From NCBI RefSeq assembly GCF_003344625.1, contig NZ_QPKJ02000003.1:310001-374000 (forward strand): 64,000 nucleotides of DNA, written 5' to 3'. The stretch is from Solirubrobacter deserti. Its GTDB lineage: Bacteria > Actinomycetota > Thermoleophilia > Solirubrobacterales > Solirubrobacteraceae. Within the stretch, counting starts at the first letter, position 1. Every line of letters begins with the position of its first letter. The notes beneath the pieces were generated by a model. That model was not told the origin of the DNA, searched no databases, and saw only the letters and a list, made by a program, of their open reading frames with translations. A program made the position numbers and the translations under genes. Positions 34,431 through 45,805 of this stretch are shown in pieces.

Positions 34431-35144
34431 TTAACGACGGTTCCACGCGCGGTGGGCCAGCGGATAGGCGATGCGCCGCATCCCGTTGATCACGCCGACC
34501 GGGGCCAGCCCCCCTCCTCCGCTGCCCGGCTGGAACAACATCGCGTCGTACTCCGGCGGGAGCTCGTCCTCGATCCATAGCTCGGCCACCGGGGTAAAGC
34601 GCCGGAACGGGCGCGCCACGGCCAGCGCGAAGCGCAGCTCGCCGGTCGCTGCCGCCGCGCGCAGGCGTGTGAGCTGGTCGCCGGCGGCCGGCCGCGGAGA
34701 CTCCGGACTGGGCAGCGCGCCCACGATGAACGTCTCGCCGCCGGCCCGGAAGGGCGTCGCCGACGTGTACGGACGAGCCTGCGCGTCGCGCGTGGGCAGG
34801 ACGATGTGGTGCAGGACGGGCCGATCCGTCGACGTGGTGAGCAGGAGGTCCTGGTGCTCACCCTCGCCGTACGCGTCGCACACGCGAAGCGCCAGGCCGA
34901 ACAGGTCCGGCATCCGGTCTGGCAGCCCCAGGCCGCGCGAGAAGCGGACGACCGCGGCGTACTCCGCCGGCCGGCTCAGCAGCTCGGCCGCCTGCGGGGC
35001 CGCCGCGGCGCCGGGGACGACCAGCCGCGCCGAGAAGACGACGCCCGACGGGTGCAGCGCCTTGCCGCGGCGCAGTGCGGCGCCGGCCGCGAACAGCACG
35101 CCGAGCGCGGTGCCGCCGACACGGGCGATCGTGGTGCGGACCAT
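34431..35144 (-). CDS. Catalase-fold protein, probably non-catalytic
   Basis: 237 residues. LHPSGVVFSARLVV, YAAVVRFSRGLGLPDRMPDLFGLALRV and QDLLLTTSTDRPV recall the heme-binding beta-barrel of catalases, and similar actinobacterial proteins are listed as catalase-related. The classical catalase active-site His-Asn pair and heme Tyr region are not recognisable, and the length is half that of a catalase. An N-terminal hydrophobic stretch (about 5-24) may be an anchor. The function is unknown. It is convergent with tRNA-Lys. Confidence 0.55.
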   Translation of the reverse strand: MVRTTIARVGGTALGVLFAAGAALRRGKALHPSGVVFSARLVVPGAAAAPQAAELLSRPAEYAAVVRFSRGLGLPDRMPDLFGLALRVCDAYGEGEHQDLLLTTSTDRPVLHHIVLPTRDAQARPYTSATPFRAGGETFIVGALPSPESPRPAAGDQLTRLRAAAATGELRFALAVARPFRRFTPVAELWIEDELPPEYDAMLFQPGSGGGGLAPVGVINGMRRIAYPLAHRAWNRR

Positions 35145-35161
35145 CCGTTCGCACTACCCAG

Positions 35162-35263
35162 CTACAGCGGCAGGGGCAGCGCCACGCCGGCGATCACGGG
35201 CGCACAGATGACCGCGAGCATCCCAACGCGCGGCGCCGGGCGCACGTGGCGGTCAGTGGACAC
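35162..35263 (-). CDS. Possible 33-residue single-helix peptide
   Basis: GTG-initiated frame in the divergent gap between the catalase-fold gene and the 110-residue gene. Residues 14-33 form a hydrophobic helix (MLAVICAPVIAGVALPLPL). There is no ribosome site. It may be a real small membrane protein or just high-GC open frame. Confidence 0.2.
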   Translation of the reverse strand: MSTDRHVRPAPRVGMLAVICAPVIAGVALPLPL

Positions 35264-35299
35264 GCGCGAGATCCGGGCGCGAGTGGGTAGCGTCCCGGC

Positions 35300-35632
35300 A
35301 TGAGCGGTGGGTTCCCCCATGTGCATCTCGGCCCGAACGCCGAGGCGGAGCCGGGCTCGGTTCCGCGGTCGTACCGCCTGACGGTGCTGCTCGAGCGAGT
35401 CACGGAGTGGGAGGCCGTCGCCATCGCCCGAGAAGTTGCCGACGTGCTGGCCGCCGCGGGGATCGCGATTCGCGGCGAGGATGAGACCGTGCGGTCGGTG
35501 ATCGGCGTGCAGCCGCATCCGTGGCCGGTCGGCCCGGCGACCGCCGAGGAGCTGATCGGAGCTGAGCACATCCTCGTGCCCAAGTCGGTGCCGCAGACGC
35601 CGGATCTGTCGCAGGACTACAGCCCGAACTGA
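35300..35632 (+). CDS. Small protein of unknown function
   Basis: 110 residues starting MSGGFPHVHLGPNAEAEPG. Core YRLTVLLERVTEWEAVAIAREVADVLAAAG, then HPWPVGPATAEELIGAEHILVP. Soluble, no cysteines, mixed strand-helix. I do not recognise the family. It lies alone between divergent neighbours and 33 bp before the ABC ATPase, on the same strand. Confidence 0.6.
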   Translation: MSGGFPHVHLGPNAEAEPGSVPRSYRLTVLLERVTEWEAVAIAREVADVLAAAGIAIRGEDETVRSVIGVQPHPWPVGPATAEELIGAEHILVPKSVPQTPDLSQDYSPN

Positions 35633-35665
35633 CACAACAACGCGACCCTGCGCCATGTTTGGTGG

Positions 35666-36502
35666 GTGGACGGGCTCGTCGTCGAGGATCTGATCAAGCG
35701 CTACGGCAGCTTCACGGCGGTGGACGGGCTGTCGTTCGCGGTGCCGCGCGGCAGCGTGTGCGGCTTTCTCGGCCCGAACGGGGCGGGGAAGACGACGACG
35801 CTGCGCATCCTGTTCGGCCTCTCGCGGCCGACGAGCGGACGCGCCGAGGGCCACGGCCGGATCAGCGGCATCCTCGACCGCGACGGGTTCCATCCCGCCC
35901 GCAGCGTGTGGAACGAGCTGAGCCTCGCGGCCGCGCGCGCCGGCCGGCGCGACGCCGACATCGACGCCGCGCTCGCGGCGGCGAACCTGAGCCACGCGGC
36001 GGACAAGCGCGTGGGCGAGTGCTCGCACGGCACCCGGCGAAGGCTGAGCCTCGCCGCGGCGCTGATCGCGGCGCCGGATGTGCTGTTGCTCGACGAGCCT
36101 GCGAGCGGACTGGACCCCCACGCGCTACGGGCGCTGCGCGAGCGCCTCCAGCAGCACGCGAGCGAAGGCGGGACGGTGCTGCTCTCCAGCCACGTGCTGG
36201 AGGACGTCGCCGCGACGTGCGACCGGGTCGTGGTGGTCAATCGCGGCCGACGCGTGGCCGAAGGCGACCTGCAGGCCATGCTCGCGCAGCGCATCCGCCT
36301 CCGCTCACCCGAGCCGGAGAAGCTGCTCGGCGCGATGAACGGGTTCGAGGTCACGCGCGACGGCGCCGACACGCTGATCGTCGCGGGCGCGGACCCTGAC
36401 GCCGTCGGCCGCGCGGTGCGCGACAGCGGCGCGGTCCTGCACGAGATGAGCACCCAGGGCGCGCTGGAAGCGCTCTACGTCGGCCTCACGGAGGCGTCAT
36501 GA
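35666..36502 (+). CDS. ABC transporter ATP-binding protein
   Basis: 278 residues from GTG. Walker A GPNGAGKTTTLR (near 37), Q-loop region weak, signature reduced to CSHGTRRRLSLAAAL (near 119) instead of LSGGQ, Walker B VLLLDEPASGLDPH (near 140), and His switch in LLSSHVLED. The C-terminal 70 residues resemble the extra domain of ABC-2-type ATPases (DrrA/NatA group). Partner permease follows with an ATGA overlap. The cargo is unknown; drug or lipid export and gene products of this type are usual. Confidence 0.88.
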   Translation: MDGLVVEDLIKRYGSFTAVDGLSFAVPRGSVCGFLGPNGAGKTTTLRILFGLSRPTSGRAEGHGRISGILDRDGFHPARSVWNELSLAAARAGRRDADIDAALAAANLSHAADKRVGECSHGTRRRLSLAAALIAAPDVLLLDEPASGLDPHALRALRERLQQHASEGGTVLLSSHVLEDVAATCDRVVVVNRGRRVAEGDLQAMLAQRIRLRSPEPEKLLGAMNGFEVTRDGADTLIVAGADPDAVGRAVRDSGAVLHEMSTQGALEALYVGLTEAS

Positions 36503-37215
36503 CGGTCGAGTTCGCCGCGCTGCGCGCCGTCCCGGGCTTCCGGCGTGCCCTCGCCCTCGCGCTCGCGTTCAGCGGCTTCCTCGCGATCTCCTACCTCGGC
36601 CTGAAGGATCTGCAGACGACGACGCTCACCGACGCCCGCAGCGCGCTCTCGTCCGGCGCGATCTCCGGCCTGGTCGTGATCGTGTACGCCGCCGCGACCG
36701 CCGGCGGCGAGGTCGCGCGCGGCGGACTTGCGCTGGCCCTGATCGCGCGGCCGGACCGGCGCGCGGCGGTCACCGATCGCCTGGGCGCGTACGCCCTCGC
36801 CGGAGCGGGCCTGGCGCTCGGCGGGGCGCTGATGGCCGCCGTGCTCACCTACGCGCTGCTCGGCTTCGGCGGCGCGGACCTGCCGGGGGCCGGTGACCTC
36901 CTGGCCCGCGTGCTCGGCACGGTCGTGTACGGCGCGCTCATGGGCGCGGCCGGTGCCGCCCTTGGCCTCGCCGCGCGCTCGGCCGCCCCGCCGGTGGTCG
37001 CGATCCTCGCCGTGCTGCTGTTCCTCGAGCCGCTGTTCGCCGGGCTGAGCGACCCGATCGCGCGCTGGGGGCCGGGCGGCGCGGCGGGCGCACTCACCGC
37101 CAGCGCCACCGAGGATCTCCCGCCGGCCTGGGCGGGTGCGCTCGCCCTGGCGGCCTACGCGGCGCTCGCCGCGCTGGTGGCGCACGCCCTCACCGCGCGC
37201 CGCGACGTACCCTAA
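36499..37215 (+). CDS. ABC-2-type permease
   Basis: 238 residues with six predicted helices (about 15-37, 53-75, 97-120, 132-160, 166-185 and 206-230), no large soluble domain, starting at the ATG overlapping the ATPase stop. Sequence is Ala/Leu/Gly-rich and not conserved enough for finer naming. Works with the upstream ATPase as a dimeric exporter. Ends 4 bp before the class IV aminotransferase start. Confidence 0.8.
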   Translation: MTVEFAALRAVPGFRRALALALAFSGFLAISYLGLKDLQTTTLTDARSALSSGAISGLVVIVYAAATAGGEVARGGLALALIARPDRRAAVTDRLGAYALAGAGLALGGALMAAVLTYALLGFGGADLPGAGDLLARVLGTVVYGALMGAAGAALGLAARSAAPPVVAILAVLLFLEPLFAGLSDPIARWGPGGAAGALTASATEDLPPAWAGALALAAYAALAALVAHALTARRDVP

Positions 37216-37219
37216 GCCG

Positions 37220-37990
37220 ATGCTCGCGAGCGTCGACGGCGCCATCGGGCCCGCGGGCGAGGCGCGGGTGCCCGTCACCGACGACGGGCTCCTGCGCGGC
37301 GACGGCGCGTTCGACGCCCTGCGCCTCTACGGCGGGCGCCCGTTCGCGCTCGACGAGCACCTCACCCGCTTCGAGCGCAGCTGCGCCGGGATCCGGCTCG
37401 AGTGCGACCACGCGGCGTTGCGGCGGGAGATCGCCGCGCTGCTGGAGGCGGCCGGGCCGGTGGACGGCGTCCTGCGCTTCTACGCGACGCGCGGCGGGCG
37501 CCGGATCGTCCTCGTACTCCCGCTGCCGCAGCGGCCCGCAGTCGCCCGCCTCGCGACGATCCGCTACGCGCCCAACCGCGTCACGGACGGTCTCAAGACC
37601 TTCTCGTACGCCGCCAACATGCTCGCGTCCCGGCTGGCGCAGGAACAGGGCTACGACGACGCGCTGCTCGTCACGCCGCACGGGCGCGTGCTCGAGGGCA
37701 CGACGTCCTCGTTCTTCTGGGTCCGGGACGGGGTGCTCCGCACGCCGCCGCTCGAGGACCGGATCTTCGGCTCGATCACGCGTGAGCGGCTGATCGCCGT
37801 CGCCGGCGCGATCGAGGAGCCGACGACCCTGGACACGCTGCACGGCGCCGAGGAGGCGTTCCTGGCCTCATCGGTCCGGGAGGTGCAGCCGGTCGCGGTC
37901 ATCGACGAGCTCCGGCTCGCCGCGACGCCCGGGCCTGTCACCCTGCACGCGCACGCGCGGCTGCGAGAGGCGATCGAACGTGAGCTCTAG
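37220..37990 (+). CDS. PLP-dependent class IV aminotransferase / aminodeoxychorismate lyase-like
   Basis: 256 residues. VPVTDDGLLRGDGAFDALRLYGG at the start matches class IV PLP enzymes. The PLP-lysine is in LKTFSYAANMLASRLA near residue 130. LVTPHGRVLEGTTSSFFWV and the late EEAFLASSVREVQPV complete the match. It could be a branched-chain aminotransferase, D-amino acid transaminase or aminodeoxychorismate lyase; sequence alone does not decide. Starts immediately after the ABC permease stop. Confidence 0.86.
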   Translation: MLASVDGAIGPAGEARVPVTDDGLLRGDGAFDALRLYGGRPFALDEHLTRFERSCAGIRLECDHAALRREIAALLEAAGPVDGVLRFYATRGGRRIVLVLPLPQRPAVARLATIRYAPNRVTDGLKTFSYAANMLASRLAQEQGYDDALLVTPHGRVLEGTTSSFFWVRDGVLRTPPLEDRIFGSITRERLIAVAGAIEEPTTLDTLHGAEEAFLASSVREVQPVAVIDELRLAATPGPVTLHAHARLREAIEREL

Positions 37991-38082
37991 CTCGCGCGCG
38001 CGCGAGCGTTGCCGCCGCACTGATAGTCCACGTACCAGACCGCGTGCTTCGAGGCGCGCACGATGCCTCGGATCAAACCCAT
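37987..38082 (-). CDS. Possible 31-residue peptide
   Basis: ATG at 38082, MGLIRGIVRASKHAVWYVDY then QCGGNARARAS and stop. It lies in the 112-bp gap between the class IV aminotransferase and the Gfo/Idh gene, on the opposite strand, with its stop inside the aminotransferase end. No ribosome site is seen. Amphipathic and cationic, so possibly real, but unproven. Confidence 0.25.
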   Translation of the reverse strand: MGLIRGIVRASKHAVWYVDYQCGGNARARAS

Positions 38083-38102
38083 GACTACGTATTACCACTG
38101 AT

Positions 38103-40404
<2,302 letters not shown>

Positions 40405-40409
40405 TCAGT

Positions 40410-41210
40410 CTACGGTGCCCTCCCGTAGCGGGGGCGATCGTCGTCCCAGTGCGAGTCGTCGAAGGGGTCCGGAGTGCTGGAGGCGGCCACGGGTTCCGGA
40501 AGGTTGAACTGCTTCTCGAGCCGCCGGTCGGAGCCGAACATCGGGAACGGGTCGCCGCACATCTCGTACAGGCGCGAGACCGTGCGGTCCCCGATCTGCT
40601 CGCGCAGCTCGTCGTCGCCGCCGGACGCGCCCGTGCCGATCAGGTTCGTGGTGACGATGATCGACCGCTGCTCCTCGTAGCGCGTGTTGACCACCGTGTA
40701 GAGCTGCTCGAGCACCCACGACGAGGTCTGCTCGGCGCCGACGTCGTCGATGTGCAGCAGATCGACGCTGCACAGCATGTCCACGAGCTGGCTGAGGCTG
40801 TGCTGCGCGTCGTCACGGAACGTCTCGCGCAGCATCGCCAGCAGGCGCGGGAGGCTGTAGATGGCGACCGTGCGGTCGGCCTCCATCGCGTGCTTGGAGA
40901 TCAGCATCGCGAGCGTCGTCTTGCCGGTGCCGGGCGGGCCGGTGAACCACATGCCGCGGCCCTCGTCGAGCTGGTCGCCGATTGAGCCGATGTAGCGGCG
41001 CACCTCCCGCACGACGTGCGGGTGCGCGCGCTCGAGCGACGGCAGCGGCTCACGGTCGAAGCCGACGCCGCGATAGGCCTTCGGGATCCGGCCCGCGATC
41101 GCCGCGGCGCGCTTGCGGGCGAGCCGCGAGGGCCGGCACGAGCACGGGTACGCCTTGCGCGCCTCTTCGTCGAACAGGAAGCCCGACCCGTCGCACTGGG
41201 TGCACTCCAT
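40410..41210 (-). CDS. DnaC/DnaI-type ATPase, putative replicative helicase loader
   Basis: 266 residues. N-terminal zinc site: MECTQCDGSGFLF with CxxC, then YPCSCRPSRLARKRAAA. AAA+ core: Walker A FTGPPGTGKTTLAML near residue 90, Walker B VDLLHIDDVGAEQTS near 152, sensor-1 IVTTNL, and Arg finger region near 208 (IGDRTVSRLYEMC). The ATG overlaps the dnaB stop (ATGA), so the two are translated together. DnaC/DnaI load DnaB onto DNA in other bacteria. Actinobacteria usually lack such loaders, hence interest. Confidence 0.87.
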   Translation of the reverse strand: MECTQCDGSGFLFDEEARKAYPCSCRPSRLARKRAAAIAGRIPKAYRGVGFDREPLPSLERAHPHVVREVRRYIGSIGDQLDEGRGMWFTGPPGTGKTTLAMLISKHAMEADRTVAIYSLPRLLAMLRETFRDDAQHSLSQLVDMLCSVDLLHIDDVGAEQTSSWVLEQLYTVVNTRYEEQRSIIVTTNLIGTGASGGDDELREQIGDRTVSRLYEMCGDPFPMFGSDRRLEKQFNLPEPVAASSTPDPFDDSHWDDDRPRYGRAP

Positions 41211-42598
41211 CAGTACCGATCGTCCCCGGCGTAAGACATGAAGCGCGGGAAGTCGCGCTGGAACGTGAGCTCGACCGTGCCCAGGCCGCCGTTGCGGTGC
41301 TTGGCGATGATCAGGTCGGCGATGCCCTCGCGCTCGGACTCCTTGTCGTAGTAGTCCTCGCGGTAGATGAACATCACCAGGTCGGCGTCCTGCTCGATCG
41401 CGCCCGACTCACGCAGGTCCGACAGCATCGGGGTCGGCGGCTTGCGCTGCTCGACGCCGCGGTTGAGCTGGGACAGCGCGATCACCGGTACCTCGAGCTC
41501 GCGCGCGAGGGTCTTCAGGCCGCGGGAGATGATGCCGATCTGCTCGACGCGGTTCTCGGGGCCGCCGCCGCCGGCGGACATGAGCTGCAGGTAGTCGATG
41601 ACGATCAGGCCGAGGCCGTCCGGGTTCTGCTGCAGGAGCCTTCTCGCCTTCGCGCGCACGTCCAGCACGGACAGGTCCGACGAGTCGTCGATGTAGAGCT
41701 TGGACTCCGACAGGCGCGCGGAGGCGGCCAGGATCTTGCCCCAACGCGCCTGCGGGACGCGGCCCTTGCGCAGATCGTCGCCCTTGATCGACGCCTGGGA
41801 GGCGATGAAGCGCTGCGCGAGCTCGCCCTCGGACATCTCAAGGCTGAACAGCGCGACGGCCTTGTTGGAGTTCAGCGCCGCGTTCTCGCAGAAGTTGGCC
41901 ATCAGCGCCGACTTGCCCATCGAGGGCCGGGCGGCGAGGATGATCAGGTTGCCGGGCTGGAAGCCGCCCGTGATCGCGTCCAGGTCCTCGAAGCCGGAAG
42001 GCGTGCCGGTGACCGGCGTGCCCTCCAGCGAGAGCTTCTGGAGCTTGTCGAGCTCCTCGTCGAGCACCATGTCGATGCCCTTGAAGTCCTTGCGGCTGTC
42101 CTCGTGCGCGACTTCGAGGATGAGCCGCTCGGCCTGATCGACGAGATCACGCGGCAGCGCCTCGTGGCCGTGGACGCGCTCCTGGATCTCATAGGAGGCG
42201 TGCAGCAGGCGGCGCAGCATCGCGTTCTCGCGCACGATGCGCGCGTACTGGCGGACATTGCCGATCGCGGGCACCGAGCCCGCGAGCGCCTCGATCGCGG
42301 CCGCGCCGCCGACGCTCTCCAGGTCACCCGCCTGCTTGAGGTGCTCGACGATCGTGAGCGCGTCGATCGGCTCGCCCATCGTGTTGAGGTCGAGCATCGC
42401 CTGGTAGATCCGGGCGTGGCTGGAGCGGTAGAAGTCCTGCGGCGTGAGCCGCTCGTCGATGATCAGGCCCGGGAGCGTCGTGTCCGAGAGCAGCACGGCG
42501 CCGAGGACGGACTGCTCGGCCTCCAGGTTCTGCGGCGGGGCGACCGGCGCGGGGCCGCCGCCGTTGAAGCCGTTGCCGTTGTGCGTGGGCGCGCTCAT
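41210..42598 (-). CDS. dnaB: Replicative DNA helicase DnaB
   Basis: Ring helicase unwinding the fork. 462 residues from ATG at 42598. N-terminal domain after PPQNLEAEQSVLGAVLLS. RecA-like domain: ILAARPSMGKSALMANF (Walker A, near 215), FSLEMSEGELAQR, VIDYLQLMSAGG (Walker B), and DLRESGAIEQDADLVMFIYRE with SKHRNG-type end. No intein is present. Longer in-frame extensions upstream run into the LuxR gene on the other strand. Coupled to the putative loader. Confidence 0.95.
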   Translation of the reverse strand: MSAPTHNGNGFNGGGPAPVAPPQNLEAEQSVLGAVLLSDTTLPGLIIDERLTPQDFYRSSHARIYQAMLDLNTMGEPIDALTIVEHLKQAGDLESVGGAAAIEALAGSVPAIGNVRQYARIVRENAMLRRLLHASYEIQERVHGHEALPRDLVDQAERLILEVAHEDSRKDFKGIDMVLDEELDKLQKLSLEGTPVTGTPSGFEDLDAITGGFQPGNLIILAARPSMGKSALMANFCENAALNSNKAVALFSLEMSEGELAQRFIASQASIKGDDLRKGRVPQARWGKILAASARLSESKLYIDDSSDLSVLDVRAKARRLLQQNPDGLGLIVIDYLQLMSAGGGGPENRVEQIGIISRGLKTLARELEVPVIALSQLNRGVEQRKPPTPMLSDLRESGAIEQDADLVMFIYREDYYDKESEREGIADLIIAKHRNGGLGTVELTFQRDFPRFMSYAGDDRY

Positions 42599-42671
42599 GC
42601 GGACAACCAAACCTAGCCGCGCCCTCGGACGAACACACGTTCGTCCCCGCAAGCTGCAAGGATTTCCGTCC

Positions 42672-45374
42672 GTGGCCGCCATCGATCCCGTCGTCGCGCC
42701 GAGCCCGGCGGGGTTGCTCCTCGAACGGGAGCGCCACGTGGAAGCGTTCACGGGTGCGCTCGAGGAGGTCGCGGGCGGAGCGGGGACGACGGTGCTGATC
42801 GTGGGCGAGGCGGGCGTCGGCAAGTCGATGCTGCTGCGTGAGCTCACGGGCCGCGCCGGAGGGCGGGCCACGGTGCTTCGCGCGCGGGGGGACGAGCTCG
42901 AGCAGGAGTTCCCATACGGCGTCGCGCGCCAGCTCCTGGAGCCGCTTCTGCGCACCCTGCAGGATGTCTGGGACGGGCCGGCCGAGCTGGCCCGATCGGT
43001 ATTCACGCCCGGCGCCGAGGGGCCCTCCGACGACCCCTCCTTCGCTCGCCAGCAGGGCCTGTACTGGCTCGTGGTCAACCTCGCGGAGCGGCTCGGACCC
43101 CTCGTCCTCGCCGTCGACGATGCCCATCGCGCCGACGAGCCCAGTCTGCGCTTCATGCGTTTCCTCGGCCACCGGCTCGACGGCCTGCCGGTGGCGCAGG
43201 TGCTGGCGAGCCGGCCGCTCGCGGAGATCGAGCACCGGCCCGCCCTGGCGGACATGCTCGAGGACCCGCTCGTGCAGACGCTCGCCGTCGATCGGCTGTC
43301 GCGTGAGGCCACTGCCGCCTTCCTGGAGCGGGCATGGCCGGAAGGCGCCACGCTCGCCGCGGTCTGCCACGAGCTGACCGGAGGCAACCCACTGATGCTG
43401 CGCGCGCTCGTCACGGAGGCGCGGGGCACCGTCGACACCGCCGCCGGGCTGCGGGCGCTGGGCGTGCGGCCGATCGGCCAGCGCGTACGGCGCGCCCTGG
43501 CCGGCGCGCCCGCCGGAGCGCTGGAGCTCGCGCAGGCGGTCGCGGTGCTCGGCGACGACACGCCGGCCGTGGAGGCGGTCGCGTTCGCGGGCGCCGACCC
43601 GATCGACATCCTGCTCCGCGCCGGCATCCTCGAGGAAGGGCCGCGAGGGCTGCGGTTCGTGCACCCGCTCGTGCGCACGTCGGTCTACCGGCTGCTCTCG
43701 CCCGTCGAGCGCGCCGCCGCGCACCTGCGCGCCGCGCGGACGCTTCACGCGCGCGGCGTGAGCGGCGAGCTGGTCGCGGCGCACCTGCTGCACACCGGCC
43801 CGGTGGGGGAGCCATGGGCGGCGCGGGTGCTCGACGAGGCGGCGGAGCGGGCCCTCGCGTCCGGCGCGCCCGAGTCGGCTGCGCAGCTGATCGCCCGGGC
43901 GCTCGAGGAGCCCGACGCCGGCGTCGCCGAACGCGCACGGCGCTTGGCCCGGCTCGGCGACGCGCAGTCCTCCGCCGGCGTGTCCGACGCCCTCGGCTCG
44001 TACGAGCGGGCGCTCGCGCTCACGCCCGGGGCGGTCGCGATCACGTTGCAGTACTCCGGTGCGCTGGCGATGGCCGGCCGGACGGTCGACGCCTTCGCGG
44101 TGCTGGACGGGGCGCAGCTGCCCGACGATCCGACCATCCGCGCCGCGTTGCACGCCGCGGCGCTGTTCACGGACTCGTCGGCGGCGCGCGAGCACCGCGA
44201 CGCGGTGGCCGCGCGCACGCCCGACGGGCCGTTGCTCGCGGCCACGACCGCGTACGAGCTGGCCATGCGCAACGCGCCGGTGGACCGGGTCGCGGCGCTG
44301 GCCGTGCCCGTGTTCGGCGGCGGCGCCCTGCCGCTCGAGCTCTCGACGACGATGGCGTACGGCTACGCAGTCTGGGCGCTGATCCTGAGTGAGCGCTTCG
44401 ACGTCGCGCGCGCGGAGCTCGATCGCGCGGTCGAGCTCGGCCGGCGTACGGGGACGCTCGTCGTACACGCGCTGGCGCTGCTGCTGCGAGCGGGAACGAA
44501 CCTGCGCGCCGGCGCGCTACAGGCGGCCGAGGCGGACGCGCAGCAGTCCCTCGCGCTCTCGGAGCACCCGTCGTGGCGGTTCGGCAACGCGGCGGCGATG
44601 CAGATCCTGCTCGCGCAAGGGCGGGTGCAGGAGGCCGCGGCCGCGGCGGCGCGGATCGACGCGCATACGGTCCAGGGCGTCTCGGTCGTCCTTCTGGCCG
44701 AGCAGGCCCGTGCCCGGGTGCTGCTCGCGCAGCGTCAGCCGGAGGCGGCGCTCGCGGCGGCGGAGGCGCTCGGCCGGCACGCGGCGCTGGCGCTGTTCGA
44801 CAACCCGGTCTTCCTGCCGTGGCGCGAGACGGCCGCGCTGGCCGCGGCCGCCGCCGGACGGCCCGAGCGTGCCGCGGCCCTCGCCGCCGAGCAGGTGGCG
44901 CTCGCGGGGGCCTACGGCGTGGCGGCCGAGGCGCGGTTGGTCGAAGCGCTCGTCGCGCGCGACGCCGAGCGCATCGAAGCCGCGGCCGCGGTGGACCGCC
45001 CGCTGGTGCGGGCGCGGGGGCTGTTGGCGCTCGGGCGGATGCGGCGCGTCGCCGGCAGCCTCACGGCAGCGCGGGAGCCGTTGCGGGAGGCGATGGAGCT
45101 GGCCTCGGCGTGCGGGGCGGTCGGGCTGGTCGACGAGGCGCTGGACGAGCTCGCGGCGGCGGGCGCGCGCCCGCGACGCCGGGCGGGAAGCGGGGCGCTG
45201 GCGCTCACGGCCGCCGAGGCGCGCGTGGCGCGGCTCGCGGCGGACGGGGCCAGCAACCGGGAGATCGCTCAGGAGCTGTTCGTCACGCTCAAGACGGTCG
45301 AGATGCACCTGAGCTCCGCGTACCGCAAGCTCGACATCTCGAGCCGCGCTCAGCTGGCCTCCAGGCTCGACTGA
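42672..45374 (+). CDS. LuxR-family LAL-type ATP-binding transcriptional regulator
   Basis: 900 residues from GTG at 42672 (AAGGA at 42658-42662). An ATG at 42597 is an alternative and would overlap dnaB's start. Walker A VGEAGVGKSMLLREL (near residue 42), Walker B LVLAVDDAHRADEP (near 145), a long alpha-helical TPR-like middle, and a C-terminal LuxR HTH: LTAAEARVARLAADGASNREIAQELF, TVEMHLSSAYRKL. LAL proteins often control secondary metabolite or sugar clusters. The target is unknown. 3' end overlaps the sigma-factor gene on the other strand by 25 bp. Confidence 0.87.
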   Translation: MAAIDPVVAPSPAGLLLERERHVEAFTGALEEVAGGAGTTVLIVGEAGVGKSMLLRELTGRAGGRATVLRARGDELEQEFPYGVARQLLEPLLRTLQDVWDGPAELARSVFTPGAEGPSDDPSFARQQGLYWLVVNLAERLGPLVLAVDDAHRADEPSLRFMRFLGHRLDGLPVAQVLASRPLAEIEHRPALADMLEDPLVQTLAVDRLSREATAAFLERAWPEGATLAAVCHELTGGNPLMLRALVTEARGTVDTAAGLRALGVRPIGQRVRRALAGAPAGALELAQAVAVLGDDTPAVEAVAFAGADPIDILLRAGILEEGPRGLRFVHPLVRTSVYRLLSPVERAAAHLRAARTLHARGVSGELVAAHLLHTGPVGEPWAARVLDEAAERALASGAPESAAQLIARALEEPDAGVAERARRLARLGDAQSSAGVSDALGSYERALALTPGAVAITLQYSGALAMAGRTVDAFAVLDGAQLPDDPTIRAALHAAALFTDSSAAREHRDAVAARTPDGPLLAATTAYELAMRNAPVDRVAALAVPVFGGGALPLELSTTMAYGYAVWALILSERFDVARAELDRAVELGRRTGTLVVHALALLLRAGTNLRAGALQAAEADAQQSLALSEHPSWRFGNAAAMQILLAQGRVQEAAAAAARIDAHTVQGVSVVLLAEQARARVLLAQRQPEAALAAAEALGRHAALALFDNPVFLPWRETAALAAAAAGRPERAAALAAEQVALAGAYGVAAEARLVEALVARDAERIEAAAAVDRPLVRARGLLALGRMRRVAGSLTAAREPLREAMELASACGAVGLVDEALDELAAAGARPRRRAGSGALALTAAEARVARLAADGASNREIAQELFVTLKTVEMHLSSAYRKLDISSRAQLASRLD

Positions 45375-45805
45375 AGCGCGCTGCGGGCGCGGAACAGCAG
45401 CTGCCCGGTCGCGTTCGGCGTCAGCCCGAGCGCCGCGCCGACCGCCTCGTGCGGCTGGTCCGCGTAGGTGGAGAGGAACACCGCTCGCCGCTGACGCTCC
45501 GGCAGCGCGCTGAGCGCCCGCCGGACGTCGGCGCGGCACACGACCGCCGTCGAGTGATCCTCCTGCGGCCGGTCCGGCCCGGTCGCGAGCGGCGCCCGGT
45601 GGCGCAGCGCGTTGCGCCGCGCCACCGTGGTCGCGTACGCCCCGAAGCCGGGGTCGTCGAGATCGAGTCGCGCGAGCGTGGCCAGGAGCGCGTCCTGGGC
45701 GGCATCCTGCGCCGCGTGCGGGCAGCGCGTGATCGACTGCGCGCGGCGCCGGAGCGGCTCGAAGTGCTGCTTATAGAGCGCGGTGACGATCTCGGGGTCG
45801 CCCAT
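45350..45805 (-). CDS. ECF-like sigma factor
   Basis: 151 residues from ATG at 45805. Sigma-70 region 2-like: VTALYKQHFEPLRRRAQSITRC, AQDAAQDALLATLARLD. Region 4-like: ALSALPERQRRAVFLSTYADQPHEAVGAALGLTPNATGQLLFRARSAL. Spacing is that of group 4 factors. No classical anti-sigma factor is adjacent, but the preceding 124-residue gene is translationally coupled (TGATG). It may control its own operon. Tail overlaps the LAL regulator end. Confidence 0.82.
   Translation of the reverse strand: MGDPEIVTALYKQHFEPLRRRAQSITRCPHAAQDAAQDALLATLARLDLDDPGFGAYATTVARRNALRHRAPLATGPDRPQEDHSTAVVCRADVRRALSALPERQRRAVFLSTYADQPHEAVGAALGLTPNATGQLLFRARSALQSSLEAS

Noticed and set aside
37991..38003. CG-alternating run after the class IV aminotransferase
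   Set aside because: Short simple-sequence stretch; expected in GC-rich DNA and not a marker of any element.
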